A DNA stretch of 64,000 bases from an uncultured Clostridia bacterium (GCA_947589045.1 CANQBQ010000004.1:1-64000), one strand, 5' to 3'; positions 1 to 7,632 are shown, counted from the first letter of the stretch. Translations and numbers: made by a program. The notes: generated by a model from the letters alone, not told the origin.

Positions 1-78
1 CAGTATGTTGATTAAATTTTAATTAGACTACTATAGCGTGCTTTTTTTGTACTGTCTGTACAAACTGGAGCAGTTCAT

Positions 79-258
79 TTACATCGGACGCTTTTCCTGT
101 GCCTTATGAATGTTCTCCAAAGTCGTGTCTGCCGCTTTTTGAATGGCCGTTTTAACCTTTTCTGCATCCGCTTCCAGAAAGATTTTCAACAAATCGGCGG
201 CTGTGCGTTCCACCGGGTTTGGGTTGTGAAATCGGTAATGTAATCTGCGCTCTGTCAC
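79..258 (-). CDS. Small mobile-element protein, possibly frameshifted
   Basis: A 59-residue reading frame from a GTG codon, rich in Glu, Lys and Arg, with a helical C-terminal half (ending KAQEKRPM). It lies just downstream of the relaxase gene on the same strand. An ATG in another frame (about position 290) has a good AAGGAG-like sequence after it, and the GTGTGACAG stretch could be a 2-nt slippage joining the two frames. The gene may therefore be a slightly longer protein or a frameshifted remnant. I recognise no family beyond resemblance to small proteins carried next to mob genes. Confidence 0.4.
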   Translation of the reverse strand: MTERRLHYRFHNPNPVERTAADLLKIFLEADAEKVKTAIQKAADTTLENIHKAQEKRPM

Positions 259-343
259 ACCGGAGGGATTCTCTCCTTTCTTCCGTTCATACTTGGTCTA
301 TGTTTATGAAGAAAACACGGAAAATAGTACAGGTTTTTCCTGC

Positions 344-1294
344 TCAATGCTCATGTCCACGCTTGGGAGCGGACGCCTGCTGTTCCATTTCCCGCCGAAG
401 TTCCGGTGGAATCCTCTCTGCAAAACGTTTGAGGTTATATAGTTCGCTTTCCAGCCTTGCCCGTTCCATTGTATTTTTTATCTTATTCGCTTCGCCGGCT
501 TTGGCTCTTTCTTCCAAGCGTTTGTTTTCAGCGTCCAAGCTTCGGATGACGCTTTGGTATTTTTTAAGCTGACTACTGAGATTTTCCATTTGCGGAAACC
601 ACTTTTTCAGCATGGCAATGGCCTCCTCTTTTTTCTTTCCGGCATTTAAGACGTTCATGCCGGAAAGTACGGCTTCGATTGCAGTTGCTTGTTTGGAGAG
701 AGAAACCGCCTGTTTAAAAAGCCGGGTGGGTATGTGCTTCCGCCCTGTCTGTCTGGCGCTCTCGCCTCGTTCCAGCTCTGGATATTGTTCTGCCATATAA
801 GCGTGAAAATCGTCCTGCCACTTTGTCAAGCTTGCCCGATTGCCTAAAATCTCTTTTGCACACAGACGGTTATCCTCGGTCAGCGGAACAAAGGTCAGAT
901 GTAAATGCGGCGTTTTCTCGTCCATGTGTACCACCGCCGATATGATATTCTCCCGTCCTACCCGCTGTGACAGAAATTCCGCCGCCCGCCGGAAAAATGC
1001 CGCCGTATCCTTGAGAGATTTTCCTTTGAAAAATTCCGGGCTTGCAGTAATCAGCGTATCTACAAAGCGGGTGCTGTCCCTTCGTGTGCGGCATCCCGCT
1101 TGTTTGATACGTTTTTGAATCAGCTGATAATATCGGCCTTCCGGTTTAACGATATGAAAATTGTATTTGCTTCGTGCGGTATCAATGTCCGGGTTGCTGG
1201 CGTAGCTTTCTTTCTGCCGTTCATGGTGTGATTCCAGCGGCCTTGCTGGGTTGCCCTTGTGTTTTTCAAATCTCAAAATTGCATGTTGTTCCAT
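344..1294 (-). CDS. mobV: MobV (Pre/Mob) family relaxase
   Basis: A DNA relaxase that would nick the element at oriT and pilot the strand during mobilization by a co-resident conjugative element. About 316 aa. The N-terminal relaxase domain includes the conserved histidine motif HMDEKTPHLHL at about residues 123-133. The C-terminal third is a Lys/Glu-rich coiled coil (about 240-300), as is usual for MobV proteins. The start is the ATG at 1294, chosen because AAGGAGAG precedes it; an upstream in-frame ATG at 1333 has no ribosome-binding site. Its cognate oriT sits 6 kb away at 7308-7345, not directly upstream. Mob_Pre membership is read from motif and layout. Confidence 0.88.
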   Translation of the reverse strand: MEQHAILRFEKHKGNPARPLESHHERQKESYASNPDIDTARSKYNFHIVKPEGRYYQLIQKRIKQAGCRTRRDSTRFVDTLITASPEFFKGKSLKDTAAFFRRAAEFLSQRVGRENIISAVVHMDEKTPHLHLTFVPLTEDNRLCAKEILGNRASLTKWQDDFHAYMAEQYPELERGESARQTGRKHIPTRLFKQAVSLSKQATAIEAVLSGMNVLNAGKKKEEAIAMLKKWFPQMENLSSQLKKYQSVIRSLDAENKRLEERAKAGEANKIKNTMERARLESELYNLKRFAERIPPELRREMEQQASAPKRGHEH

Positions 1295-1491
1295 TTCTCT
1301 CCTTTCCTCATTCCAACCCACCAAGTTTTCCACAGGGAAAATCCGGCGAAAAATAGCTTGGATAGGATGGGAATGGATAGAATATAACTAAATATTTTAT
1401 ACTATTTCTTTCTATATTTAATCCGGTTTTGGTACTCCACAGGGCTGATTGCCGTACTTTACGAGTACGGTGTTCAGCCCTCCGGCGTGCC

Positions 1492-1884
1492 TCATCTGTA
1501 ATCCTTGAAGTCGGCATTTGATACCGCTGTGTAGGATTTTGGGTAAATTTTGTTGGGTTTTCCACAGCCCTGTTTACGAATTTCAACCAGTTCCGCATAC
1601 TGCAATTCCCGCAGGGTTCTTATTGCCTTTTGCCGGCCGCAATGGAGCAGAGCCATCACCTCACAGATCGGGTAATACAGATAAATCCGTCCAAATTCGT
1701 CCGCCCATCTGTTTTTGCGGGATAACTCCGTCCGCCGCAGAATAAAGGCATATAGGATTTTCCCTTCGTTGGAAACCTTTTGATAACTGGGCGCTGTAAA
1801 CAGAAAACTGGGAAGCTGAACAAAATTTAGTTTGGGTTCCGCCTGATGCAGATAGATGTATCTCGTCATAGTTTTTGTGGACAA
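1492..1884 (-). CDS. repA: RepA_N-type replication initiator, N-terminal domain only
   Basis: 130 aa matching the N-terminal winged-helix of RepA_N initiators: PSFLFTAP, then KILYAFILRRTELSRKN, then a helix-turn-helix region (LLHCGRQKAIRTLRELQYAELV). Initiators of this family on mobile elements are normally 250-350 aa. Here a stop follows SNADFKDYR, and the next 100 bases contain further stops in that frame, so the C-terminal half is lost or highly diverged. TTTTCCACA sequences resembling DnaA boxes occur at about 1325 and 1557. It could still bind DNA, but autonomous replication is doubtful. Confidence 0.65.
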   Translation of the reverse strand: MSTKTMTRYIYLHQAEPKLNFVQLPSFLFTAPSYQKVSNEGKILYAFILRRTELSRKNRWADEFGRIYLYYPICEVMALLHCGRQKAIRTLRELQYAELVEIRKQGCGKPNKIYPKSYTAVSNADFKDYR

Positions 1885-1977
1885 TAAAAGACCTGTTTTC
1901 CGGGGCGAACAGTATTCTATATTGCCCGCCCCGGTTTTGCATTGAAAAGACCTTGCTGTATCAGCCTTTTTGAGCCT

Positions 1978-2391
1978 TTATTTGTCCACGCCTAACCTCC
2001 GTTTCCGTTCACTTTCTGTCTTTTGCCGCCTGTGAACTTTGACGGCACAATTCGGGCAGTATTTTGCCCGGTTGGATTTTGATACAAAGGAATGTCCGCA
2101 TATCAAACATTGTTTTGCTCTGTCTGTTTGGAAAATTTTCGCTTCCAGCGCTTTATCCAACGGCAGAACGCTGTGTCGGAACCATTTGCAGCAGACGGAA
2201 CAAGAAATACATTGCGTACAGATGTGCGTTTCTCCGTTGTCCTGCAAAATACAGTTTCCGCTGTCATAGTTGCAGCACTCCCGGCGAAGCAGGGCGTTTG
2301 CCTGTTTTCGCTCCGCCGGTTTCATGCGGTAAAGCGAACCATCTGGCTTGCGCTCTATGGGCGGCAGTCCGCAATAGCTTGGCGTGTACAT
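1978..2391 (-). CDS. Cysteine-rich VLP-domain protein of mobile elements
   Basis: 137 aa with clustered cysteines: CCNYDSGNC, CTQCISCSVCC and a C-terminal zinc-ribbon-like CLICGHSFVS...YCPNC. The conserved N-terminal pattern GLPPIERKPDGSLYRM is typical of small cysteine-rich VLP proteins on clostridial conjugative and mobilizable elements. The ATG at 2391 is preceded by AAGGAGGTG at ideal spacing; an upstream extension to 2514 would lack a ribosome-binding site. It lies upstream of repA and mobV on the same strand, so these probably form one mobility operon. Molecular function is unknown. Confidence 0.7.
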   Translation of the reverse strand: MYTPSYCGLPPIERKPDGSLYRMKPAERKQANALLRRECCNYDSGNCILQDNGETHICTQCISCSVCCKWFRHSVLPLDKALEAKIFQTDRAKQCLICGHSFVSKSNRAKYCPNCAVKVHRRQKTESERKRRLGVDK

Positions 2392-2507
2392 ACGCCACCT
2401 CCTTTTCGTTACTGTTTGTCCATCGGTGAACTGATTAAAGTATATACTTTTTGGAACCGCTGTGCCGTATATCCAAAACGTCGGAAAATGAGCCCAAAAG
2501 AACGGCC

Positions 2508-2536
2508 TTGCCACGCTCTTGGATTTATGGTAGAAT
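2508..2536 (+). promoter_or_regulatory. Sigma-A promoter for the XRE regulator
   Basis: TTGCCA and TAGAAT are separated by exactly 17 bp, ending 22 bp before the ATG at 2559. It faces away from the mobility genes, so the 2392-2558 gap is a divergent control region. Confidence 0.65.
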
Positions 2537-2558
2537 ATACAGGAAAGGTGGCGGCAGT

Positions 2559-3371
2559 ATGAAAACAGCCTTAACTATACAGGAAAAGCTAAAGGATTTG
2601 CGGGTGGAAAGAGGGTTGACCCTGGAACAGCTTGCGGCGCAAACCGGACTTTCCCGTTCTGCCCTGGGCAACTATGAAGGCGATGAGAGTAAAGACATCA
2701 GCCTGTTTAATCTTGTAACGCTGGCAAAATTCTACGGTGTATCTGCTGACTATTTACTGGGTCTGACGGAAAGCAAAAAGCATTCAAACGCCGAACTGTC
2801 CGAACTGCATTTGAATGATGAAATGACTGCGCTTTTGAAAAGTGAAAAAATCAATAATCGGCTGCTCTGCGAAATCGCGACGCACAAGGATTTTGCAAAG
2901 CTGCTGGCGGATGTTGAGATTTATGTGGACGGAATTGCCGCCATGCAGATACAAAATCTGAACGCATGGGTAGACGCAGCGAGAAATGAAATCATAGAGA
3001 AATATCAGCCGGAAAAATATGACAAAACGGCTTATCTGCTTAAAGCCGCTCATATTCAAGAGGATGAGTATTTCAGAAATCGGGTACATGCAGATATGGA
3101 TGCCATTATTCGGGATATACGGGAAAATCACAAAAACGATTCTGAGAGCGCACCGGAAAATTCAATCGCAGAAGAATTTAAGCAGGATTTGGAGGAAGCG
3201 GCCAATTTCAAAGGCAGCCGCTTGGAACAGCTCGTGATGATATTCTGTAAACAGACTAAACTGCGCTATGCCAAACTGACAGACGAGGAAAAGCAATGGC
3301 TGATCCGCATCGCACAAAAATCCGAGCTGGCAAAAAGCTATGTTCCGCAAAGAGGGAAAAATCGAAAATAA
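2559..3371 (+). CDS. XRE-family transcriptional regulator (mobile-element control)
   Basis: 270 aa. The N-terminal 70 residues form a classical helix-turn-helix (LRVERGLTLEQLAAQTGLSR, then NYEGDE and VSADYLLGL). A long helical C-terminal region follows with no recognised domain. The start is the ATG at 2559, 8 nt after AAAGGTGG, with a good promoter just upstream. It probably controls the divergent mobility genes and is a candidate maintenance repressor. No ImmR/ImmA-type peptidase partner is present. Confidence 0.8.
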   Translation: MKTALTIQEKLKDLRVERGLTLEQLAAQTGLSRSALGNYEGDESKDISLFNLVTLAKFYGVSADYLLGLTESKKHSNAELSELHLNDEMTALLKSEKINNRLLCEIATHKDFAKLLADVEIYVDGIAAMQIQNLNAWVDAARNEIIEKYQPEKYDKTAYLLKAAHIQEDEYFRNRVHADMDAIIRDIRENHKNDSESAPENSIAEEFKQDLEEAANFKGSRLEQLVMIFCKQTKLRYAKLTDEEKQWLIRIAQKSELAKSYVPQRGKNRK

Positions 3372-3395
3372 ATGTCACATATTGCATTTTAGGGA

Positions 3396-3424
3396 TTGCT
3401 ATTTTTAAAATACCATGTTATAAT
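3396..3424 (+). promoter_or_regulatory. Sigma-A promoter of the restriction-modification operon
   Basis: TTGCTA, 17 bp, then TATAAT. Transcription would begin just before the 12-bp inverted repeat at 3444-3475. Confidence 0.65.
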
Positions 3425-3443
3425 AAAGAAGTAGGGACTATGT

Positions 3444-3475
3444 TTATAATATAAAATAAAAAATTTATATTATAA
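3444..3475. repeat. 12-bp perfect inverted repeat, candidate controller operator
   Basis: Arms TTATAATATAAA and TTTATATTATAA are separated by 8 bases and lie between the operon promoter and the small XRE gene at 3509. The position suits an operator for that regulator or an RNA hairpin in the leader. The region is very AT-rich, so chance symmetry is possible. Confidence 0.45.
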
Positions 3476-3508
3476 CTTAAAACATTGATTCTAATGCGAG
3501 GTACCCTT

Positions 3509-3718
3509 ATGACAATATCAGAACAGATAAAAATCCTATGTGTGCGTTCCAATGTCAGCGCCGCAGAATTGGCAAGGAGAATAGGGACATCTCCGCAAAA
3601 TTTTAATGCAAAGCTAAAAAGAGAAAGTTTTACGATTGCTGAATTAGAGAATATAGCTCAAACCTTAAACTGTTCGTTTGAACGAAAATTTATTCTTCCA
3701 AATGGCGATGAGGTTTAA
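3509..3718 (+). CDS. Small XRE-type regulator, putative controller of the RM operon
   Basis: 69 aa, almost wholly a helix-turn-helix (VSAAELARRIGTSPQNFNAK, then FTIAELENIAQTLNC). Size and position match controller (C) proteins that delay restriction-enzyme synthesis. The ATG at 3509 follows GCGAGG. The stop is 14 bp before the methyltransferase start, so the two are co-transcribed. The control role is inferred from context; the fold call is firm. Confidence 0.7.
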   Translation: MTISEQIKILCVRSNVSAAELARRIGTSPQNFNAKLKRESFTIAELENIAQTLNCSFERKFILPNGDEV

Positions 3719-3732
3719 TCGGGAGGATCACA

Positions 3733-4929
3733 ATGGAAACGCTGCATTTTAAAGATAGCAATAAAAACAGAGATGTCATCTCTTTGTTTTCCGGGGCTAT
3801 GGGGCTTGATATTGGTTTGTCAAAGGCCGGACTAAATGTAATCATAGGGCAGGATTTTGATGCCGCTTGCATTGCTACCATGCGTGCTAACGGCTCCCGC
3901 GTTTTAGGCGGAGATATACGAGCGCTTCAAGCCGAAGATTTATTGGGAATGACAGGGCTAAAACCGGGAGAACCGTTTTTGATTTGTGGCGGACCACCCT
4001 GTCAGCCATTTTCAACGGCGGGAAAAAGATTGGGAATAAATGACCCTCGCGGCAGTTTGTTCATGGATTTTATTCGTATGATAGATTATATCCGTCCGCG
4101 CTTTTTTGTGATGGAAAATGTTAAAGGGATTATGTCTGCCCCCTTAAAACACATTCCAAACACACAGCAAGATGAACAGGACTCCGCTCAGCGTCCCGGG
4201 ACAGTCTTGGAAGTTATCTTGTCAGAATTTGAAAAGTTAGGGTATAAAACTGTTTACGGAATTTTAGATGCAGTTAATTATGGAGTGCCACAATTCAGAG
4301 AACGTTTTGTCTTGATTGGAAGCCGGGATCATGAGGATATATTTTTGCCGATACCAACACATTTCCAAATGCACCAGGATTCAATCTACCGCTGGCAAAC
4401 CCTCTGGGACAACATTAAGGATCTGGAATATCATTGCGGTGAATGTGCATCATTCAGCCAAGAACGTTTAGAGTATTTGCGCCTTGTTCCGGAGGGTGGT
4501 AACTGGAGGGATTTGCCAAGCGAGTTAAAGAGAGCAGCTATGGGCGGCGCATATGAATCCGGAGGCGGAAAGGTAGGCTTTTATAGACGGTTGTCCTACA
4601 ATCAACCCTCTCCCACTTTGGTAACGTCACCGGTTCAAAAGGCCACCATGATGTGTCACCCAAGGCAAAATCGTCCTTTGAGTGTACAAGAGTATGCAAG
4701 AATACAGCAGTTTCCCGATAATTGGGTCTTTCGTGGAACGAGTGCAGCTAAATACAGACAGATAGGGAATGCAGTTCCGGTAGGTCTTGCTGTATCAATC
4801 GGAAAAGTGCTTCTTTCGGTTGCAGATCAATCTTCTGAAATACATACCAAGCGTTTTCGAGGGACAGATGTGCATCAAAAAATCAAAAATGCTATTGAAA
4901 TTGGAGGTAGTAACTATGTCTATAAATGA
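3733..4929 (+). CDS. DNA (cytosine-5-)-methyltransferase of a type II RM system
   Basis: 398 aa. It would methylate cytosine at C5 to protect host DNA from the partner nuclease. Visible motifs: I (DVISLFSGAMGLDIGL, about 14-29), IV with catalytic Cys90 in GGPPCQPFS, VI (ENV, 128-130), VIII (QFRER, 187-191) and X (GNAVPVGLA near 345). The variable target-recognition region lies about 225-300. GGGAGG precedes the ATG. The nuclease gene overlaps its last 14 bases, indicating translational coupling. Target sequence cannot be read from the protein. Confidence 0.95.
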   Translation: METLHFKDSNKNRDVISLFSGAMGLDIGLSKAGLNVIIGQDFDAACIATMRANGSRVLGGDIRALQAEDLLGMTGLKPGEPFLICGGPPCQPFSTAGKRLGINDPRGSLFMDFIRMIDYIRPRFFVMENVKGIMSAPLKHIPNTQQDEQDSAQRPGTVLEVILSEFEKLGYKTVYGILDAVNYGVPQFRERFVLIGSRDHEDIFLPIPTHFQMHQDSIYRWQTLWDNIKDLEYHCGECASFSQERLEYLRLVPEGGNWRDLPSELKRAAMGGAYESGGGKVGFYRRLSYNQPSPTLVTSPVQKATMMCHPRQNRPLSVQEYARIQQFPDNWVFRGTSAAKYRQIGNAVPVGLAVSIGKVLLSVADQSSEIHTKRFRGTDVHQKIKNAIEIGGSNYVYK

Positions 4930-5650
4930 AACATATCAAGAGCAGGCTGTCGTGGAATCCATTGCAGCTGCATTAGACAACTTTTACACCAGCTTGATTG
5001 CTAAAATTGATAGCTTGAATATTAAAAAAGTTATGAAACGAAAGAATCCATACCTGTTTCGCGCAAAAGCGATGAATGGAGCTGCACAAATTGTAGAAGC
5101 CATCCTTGCTGCATTTATATCATCCTCAGAAGAAACCATTTTTGGCAATGTGTTCTTTGAACCGATTGCAACTGCGGCAGCACAAGGACAGAAAGCTTTG
5201 GCAGAGGGTGTGGACATCATGGTGGAACGTGATAACACAATTTATGCCATTGCTGTAAAATCCGGCACAAGCGTTTTCAATGCGGACAGCCGCAAGAAAC
5301 AGGAACAGAATTTTATGGCGGCAAGCAAATTGGCGCAACAGGCAAAGAAACGGTTTGTACCGATTGTAGGATATGGCTACGGAAAAAAGAAAATGTCAAC
5401 CCGTGGCTTGCCTAAATTTTATATGGAACTGGCCGGAAAGGATTTCTGGACGGAGTTGACCGGAGATGAAGAATTTTACATAAAACTCATTCGTTTCATG
5501 GATAAACTGCCTGAAAAATATGTGGAAGATTTTGACGCCTCCTATCAAAAGGCAGCAAACAGATTGGTAAAAGAATTTACACAGGAATTTTGCCTTGAAG
5601 ATGGCAGCATTGATTGGGAAAAACTTGTGAAATTTAATTCGGGGGAGTAA
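4916..5650 (+). CDS. Type II restriction endonuclease, PD-(D/E)XK type (PmeII/TdeIII-like)
   Basis: 244 aa. The N-terminal RKNPYLFRAKAM and SSSEETIFGNVFFEPIA blocks recall the PmeII/TdeIII-like nuclease families. A plausible PD-(D/E)XK core is GVDIMVERDNTIYAIAVKSG, with Asp100 and Lys115. The start is the ATG at 4916, preceded by TTGGAGGTAG; the open frame extends upstream but that part lies inside the methyltransferase gene. It overlaps the methyltransferase by 14 bp, the usual pairing in type II systems. Family name is from memory of motifs; the nuclease role is supported by both motif and position. Confidence 0.8.
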   Translation: MSINETYQEQAVVESIAAALDNFYTSLIAKIDSLNIKKVMKRKNPYLFRAKAMNGAAQIVEAILAAFISSSEETIFGNVFFEPIATAAAQGQKALAEGVDIMVERDNTIYAIAVKSGTSVFNADSRKKQEQNFMAASKLAQQAKKRFVPIVGYGYGKKKMSTRGLPKFYMELAGKDFWTELTGDEEFYIKLIRFMDKLPEKYVEDFDASYQKAANRLVKEFTQEFCLEDGSIDWEKLVKFNSGE

Positions 5651-5668
5651 AGAGGAGGGAATAAAGTC

Positions 5669-6676
5669 ATGACTAAAGAGAAAAAAGAATCAAAGAATAA
5701 ATCTATCGAGCGCAAAGTTTACTACTACAAGGTTACTTGTAGTTGCGATGGAGTGGCAATTTCGATTGGTGAACTTTTTGATTATTACATTAAGCTCTAC
5801 AACAATGACGGAAATAATCTTGAGGCACGCGGACTAGCTATTCCTTTTTATGACAAATTTCATTTTCTTGAGGTTATGCAACATGAATATGATAAAGATG
5901 TTTATCAAGGGAAATTTTATAGCTTGCGTTCCACAGATTTTCCTTATTTATTCAATTTACTAAATGGCAATAGACAAGAGATTGCTGCCGGCGATGATGA
6001 TACTCTTATGGAACAAACACATTTTTGTTGTTTTGTTAGCAAAAATCTTATAGTTAGTGAATTTAATTTTCATGGTGCAAGAATTGAAAGATTGGCTAAT
6101 TATCTTAGCAGTATTATGGGGCGGGTTATGCCCAGCAAAAGCTATCAAATTAGTATTGACCCAATAATTATACCAGATTATTATACTCGTATTGCAAATT
6201 GCCGTTCTCTGTCAAAATTACAGTTTAAGGTTGCGGAACCTGGCTTAAAAGCGTTAAAAGAATCTGGAATTATAAATGGATATGATATACTTACCGGTAT
6301 GGTGGATTCTGAAACGGATTTTTATATTGATATTGAAGTTTCAGGTGGTGGAAGAGGTTCACACGTGCCAATATCCAATCTATCGGCGTTTTTACAAAAA
6401 GTCATAAGCATGATAAAAAAAGTAAAAACAGAAGAAGTGAATGCCGCTGATGGCAGTAAGGAAATTTTTAGGAAGGCAAAGCTTCGTGGCTTAGACGCAG
6501 ATGCCTGCAAGATTATCCCATATGATTTGTTGGATGAAAAATTGGTTCAAACAGAATGGGTTGAGAAAATATCTAATCGTTCAAAATATGTGAATTCTGA
6601 AAAAATGTTTGCTGCACTAATTAAGGCTTATCACGAACAAAAAGACAATGCGTTAAAGTATATGGAGCAGATGTGA
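5669..6676 (+). CDS. Unrecognised 335-aa protein in the defence operon
   Basis: Function not recognised. It begins 18 bp after the endonuclease stop behind AGAGGAGGG. Features: a basic N-terminus (KKESKNKS), a block GKFYSLRSTDFPYLF (about 80-95), then an acidic stretch and VSKNLIVSEFNFHGARIERL (about 128-147), which loosely recalls DUF6731-type proteins. The C-terminal third is charged and helical. No transmembrane segment, nuclease or NTPase motif is obvious. Its stop overlaps the start of a four-helix membrane protein, so the two probably act together. A defence accessory role is an inference from the shared operon. Confidence 0.75.
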   Translation: MTKEKKESKNKSIERKVYYYKVTCSCDGVAISIGELFDYYIKLYNNDGNNLEARGLAIPFYDKFHFLEVMQHEYDKDVYQGKFYSLRSTDFPYLFNLLNGNRQEIAAGDDDTLMEQTHFCCFVSKNLIVSEFNFHGARIERLANYLSSIMGRVMPSKSYQISIDPIIIPDYYTRIANCRSLSKLQFKVAEPGLKALKESGIINGYDILTGMVDSETDFYIDIEVSGGGRGSHVPISNLSAFLQKVISMIKKVKTEEVNAADGSKEIFRKAKLRGLDADACKIIPYDLLDEKLVQTEWVEKISNRSKYVNSEKMFAALIKAYHEQKDNALKYMEQM

Positions 6677-7164
6677 TGAAGAATAGAATCGGTCGTTGGA
6701 TTTATGGTGAGAATTCATACTATATTGCTCATATTTTAATTGGAGCAATTCTAATGGGATGTTTATGGGGGTTAATATATTTCGTTCTTAAGCAACCATT
6801 GAATATAGCTTTGCGTCTAATCTCTAATGAAACAGTAGAACTGTCTGCTTCCTTGCTGGGTTTTCAATTAGCAGGGGTTTCAATTCTTATCTCATTAGAG
6901 GGTAATAAAAAATTGGCTTTACTCAAAAAAATTGAAAGTGATACAATGATCTATAAAATTTTTATTTCTTCCATTACGATGTTTCTGATTTCCGTTGTAC
7001 TCATGCTAATATCAATGAATCTTTTTCCTGTTGAAACAGGCATGACGGAAAATCTGTTACTTGGTAAGAGATTTTTAGATTACTGTTCAATTGTCACTTT
7101 TTTCTATGGAATGGTATTCCTGTTTTCGAGCATCCGACTTCTAAAATGGGCCTGTTCTAAATAA
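6676..7164 (+). CDS. Four-helix membrane protein coupled to the 335-aa protein
   Basis: About 162 aa. Four hydrophobic segments lie near residues 18-40, 55-74, 92-116 and 133-157, with short loops and no recognised family. The ATG overlaps the preceding stop (TGATG), with GGAGCA 6 nt upstream; an in-frame GTG at 6673 is an alternative. A cytosolic protein translationally coupled to a small polytopic protein recalls membrane-effector defence pairs, but I cannot assign it to Kiwa or another named system. Last gene of the operon. Confidence 0.7.
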   Translation: MKNRIGRWIYGENSYYIAHILIGAILMGCLWGLIYFVLKQPLNIALRLISNETVELSASLLGFQLAGVSILISLEGNKKLALLKKIESDTMIYKIFISSITMFLISVVLMLISMNLFPVETGMTENLLLGKRFLDYCSIVTFFYGMVFLFSSIRLLKWACSK

Positions 7165-7201
7165 AACTACATATCCCTCCTGTCACTCCCGAAACCGCCC
7201 G

Positions 7202-7231
7202 GGTTTTTGCGTATTTCCATTCGCAAAAACC
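7202..7231. terminator. Hairpin at the end of the defence operon
   Basis: GGTTTTTGCG pairs with CGCAAAAACC across a 10-base loop, 38 bp after the last gene. There is no long T-run, so it may be a weak terminator or part of the oriT-proximal structure. Confidence 0.35.
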
Positions 7232-7307
7232 TGCCCGTTTTCCTGCCGAGCAAAATAGTCGTTTCCACCCGGTGAAACGATTATTTCGCCCGTCAGTCGT
7301 GACAGCA

Positions 7308-7345
7308 GGTATAACACACTACACTTTGCCAGCAAAGTCGTGTGC
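7308..7345 (-). other. oriT: MobV-type origin of transfer (oriT)
   Basis: On the minus strand GCACACGACTTTG and CAAAGTGTAGTGTG form an imperfect hairpin ending TAGTGTG followed by TTATACC. This closely matches the pMV158-class oriT (RSA) pattern, where the relaxase cuts TAGTGTG/TTA. The predicted nick is between 7315 and 7314 on the minus strand. The element encodes a MobV relaxase, so enzyme and site agree. Further hairpins (CCAAAGG-type at about 7345-7364 and GTTTTGCC/GGCAAAAC at about 7369-7393) adjoin it. The 7165-7472 gap holds no gene. Confidence 0.72.
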
Positions 7346-7399
7346 CAAAGGGGTACCCTTTGGAAACCCCGTTTTGCCGAAGCATTGGCAAAACAAAGA

Positions 7400-7437
7400 G
7401 GCAGGAAATATTCGTCCGAATACCTCCTGCCCCTTTT
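7400..7437 (+). terminator. Hairpin terminator near the element end
   Basis: GGCAGGA pairs with TCCTGCC, with an inner ATTCG/CGAAT pairing, and the rightward strand continues CCCTTTTCT. On the other strand TCTTTGTTTTG follows, so it may work both ways and insulate the element from spoIIID. Confidence 0.5.
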
Positions 7438-7472
7438 CTATGGGTGTCATTGTATCGCCCATATGAACCGTT

Positions 7473-7604
7473 CTATATTGTTACTTCCGTATGTACGGTG
7501 GATTTGCTTATACCGAACTTTTTTGCGGCGTCTCTCACGGTGCATTTATTTTCGACTATGTAGTTTGCAAGCTCTATCGTTCTCTCTTCTATGTAGCTTT
7601 TCAC
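7473..7604 (-). pseudogene. spoIIID: spoIIID, 3'-truncated by the mobile element
   Basis: 43 residues matching the N-terminal half of SpoIIID, the mother-cell sporulation regulator: SYIEERTIELANYIVENK, then TVRDAAKKFGISKSTVHTEV. Intact SpoIIID is about 80-90 aa. Here the frame ends with ATATAG directly after the recognition helix, where normal proteins continue KRL or ERL and a basic tail. The start is GTG at 7604, behind GGGGG; no longer in-frame start exists. Truncation coincides with the mobile-element end, so insertion into spoIIID is the likely cause. The missing 3' half should lie beyond the left edge of the window. Confidence 0.82.
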
Positions 7605-7632
7605 ATACTATGCCCCCAATACTTTTTTATAG

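Larger units (their letters stand above)
1..7472. mobile_element. Integrative mobilizable element, one end (other end outside window)
   Basis: The segment holds a MobV/Pre-type relaxase, a RepA_N-type initiator fragment, a cysteine-rich VLP-type protein, XRE regulators, a restriction-modification operon and a MobV-type oriT. Chromosomal sequence resumes at a truncated spoIIID whose reading frame breaks at about position 7480. No integrase or conjugation genes are visible, so the element is probably mobilizable rather than self-transferable, with its recombinase beyond the left edge. The right boundary is inferred from the spoIIID break and is good to about 10 bp. The attachment core cannot be defined from one end. 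Confidence 0.75.

Noticed and set aside
1320-1570. Possible replication origin with DnaA-like boxes (TTTTCCACA)
   Set aside because: Only two boxes about 230 bp apart, no iterons or AT-rich unwinding region, and the initiator is truncated.
5669-7164. Assignment of the two-gene pair to the Kiwa system
   Set aside because: The gene order is reversed compared with kwaA-kwaB and no DUF4868 signature is visible. Left as unrecognised.
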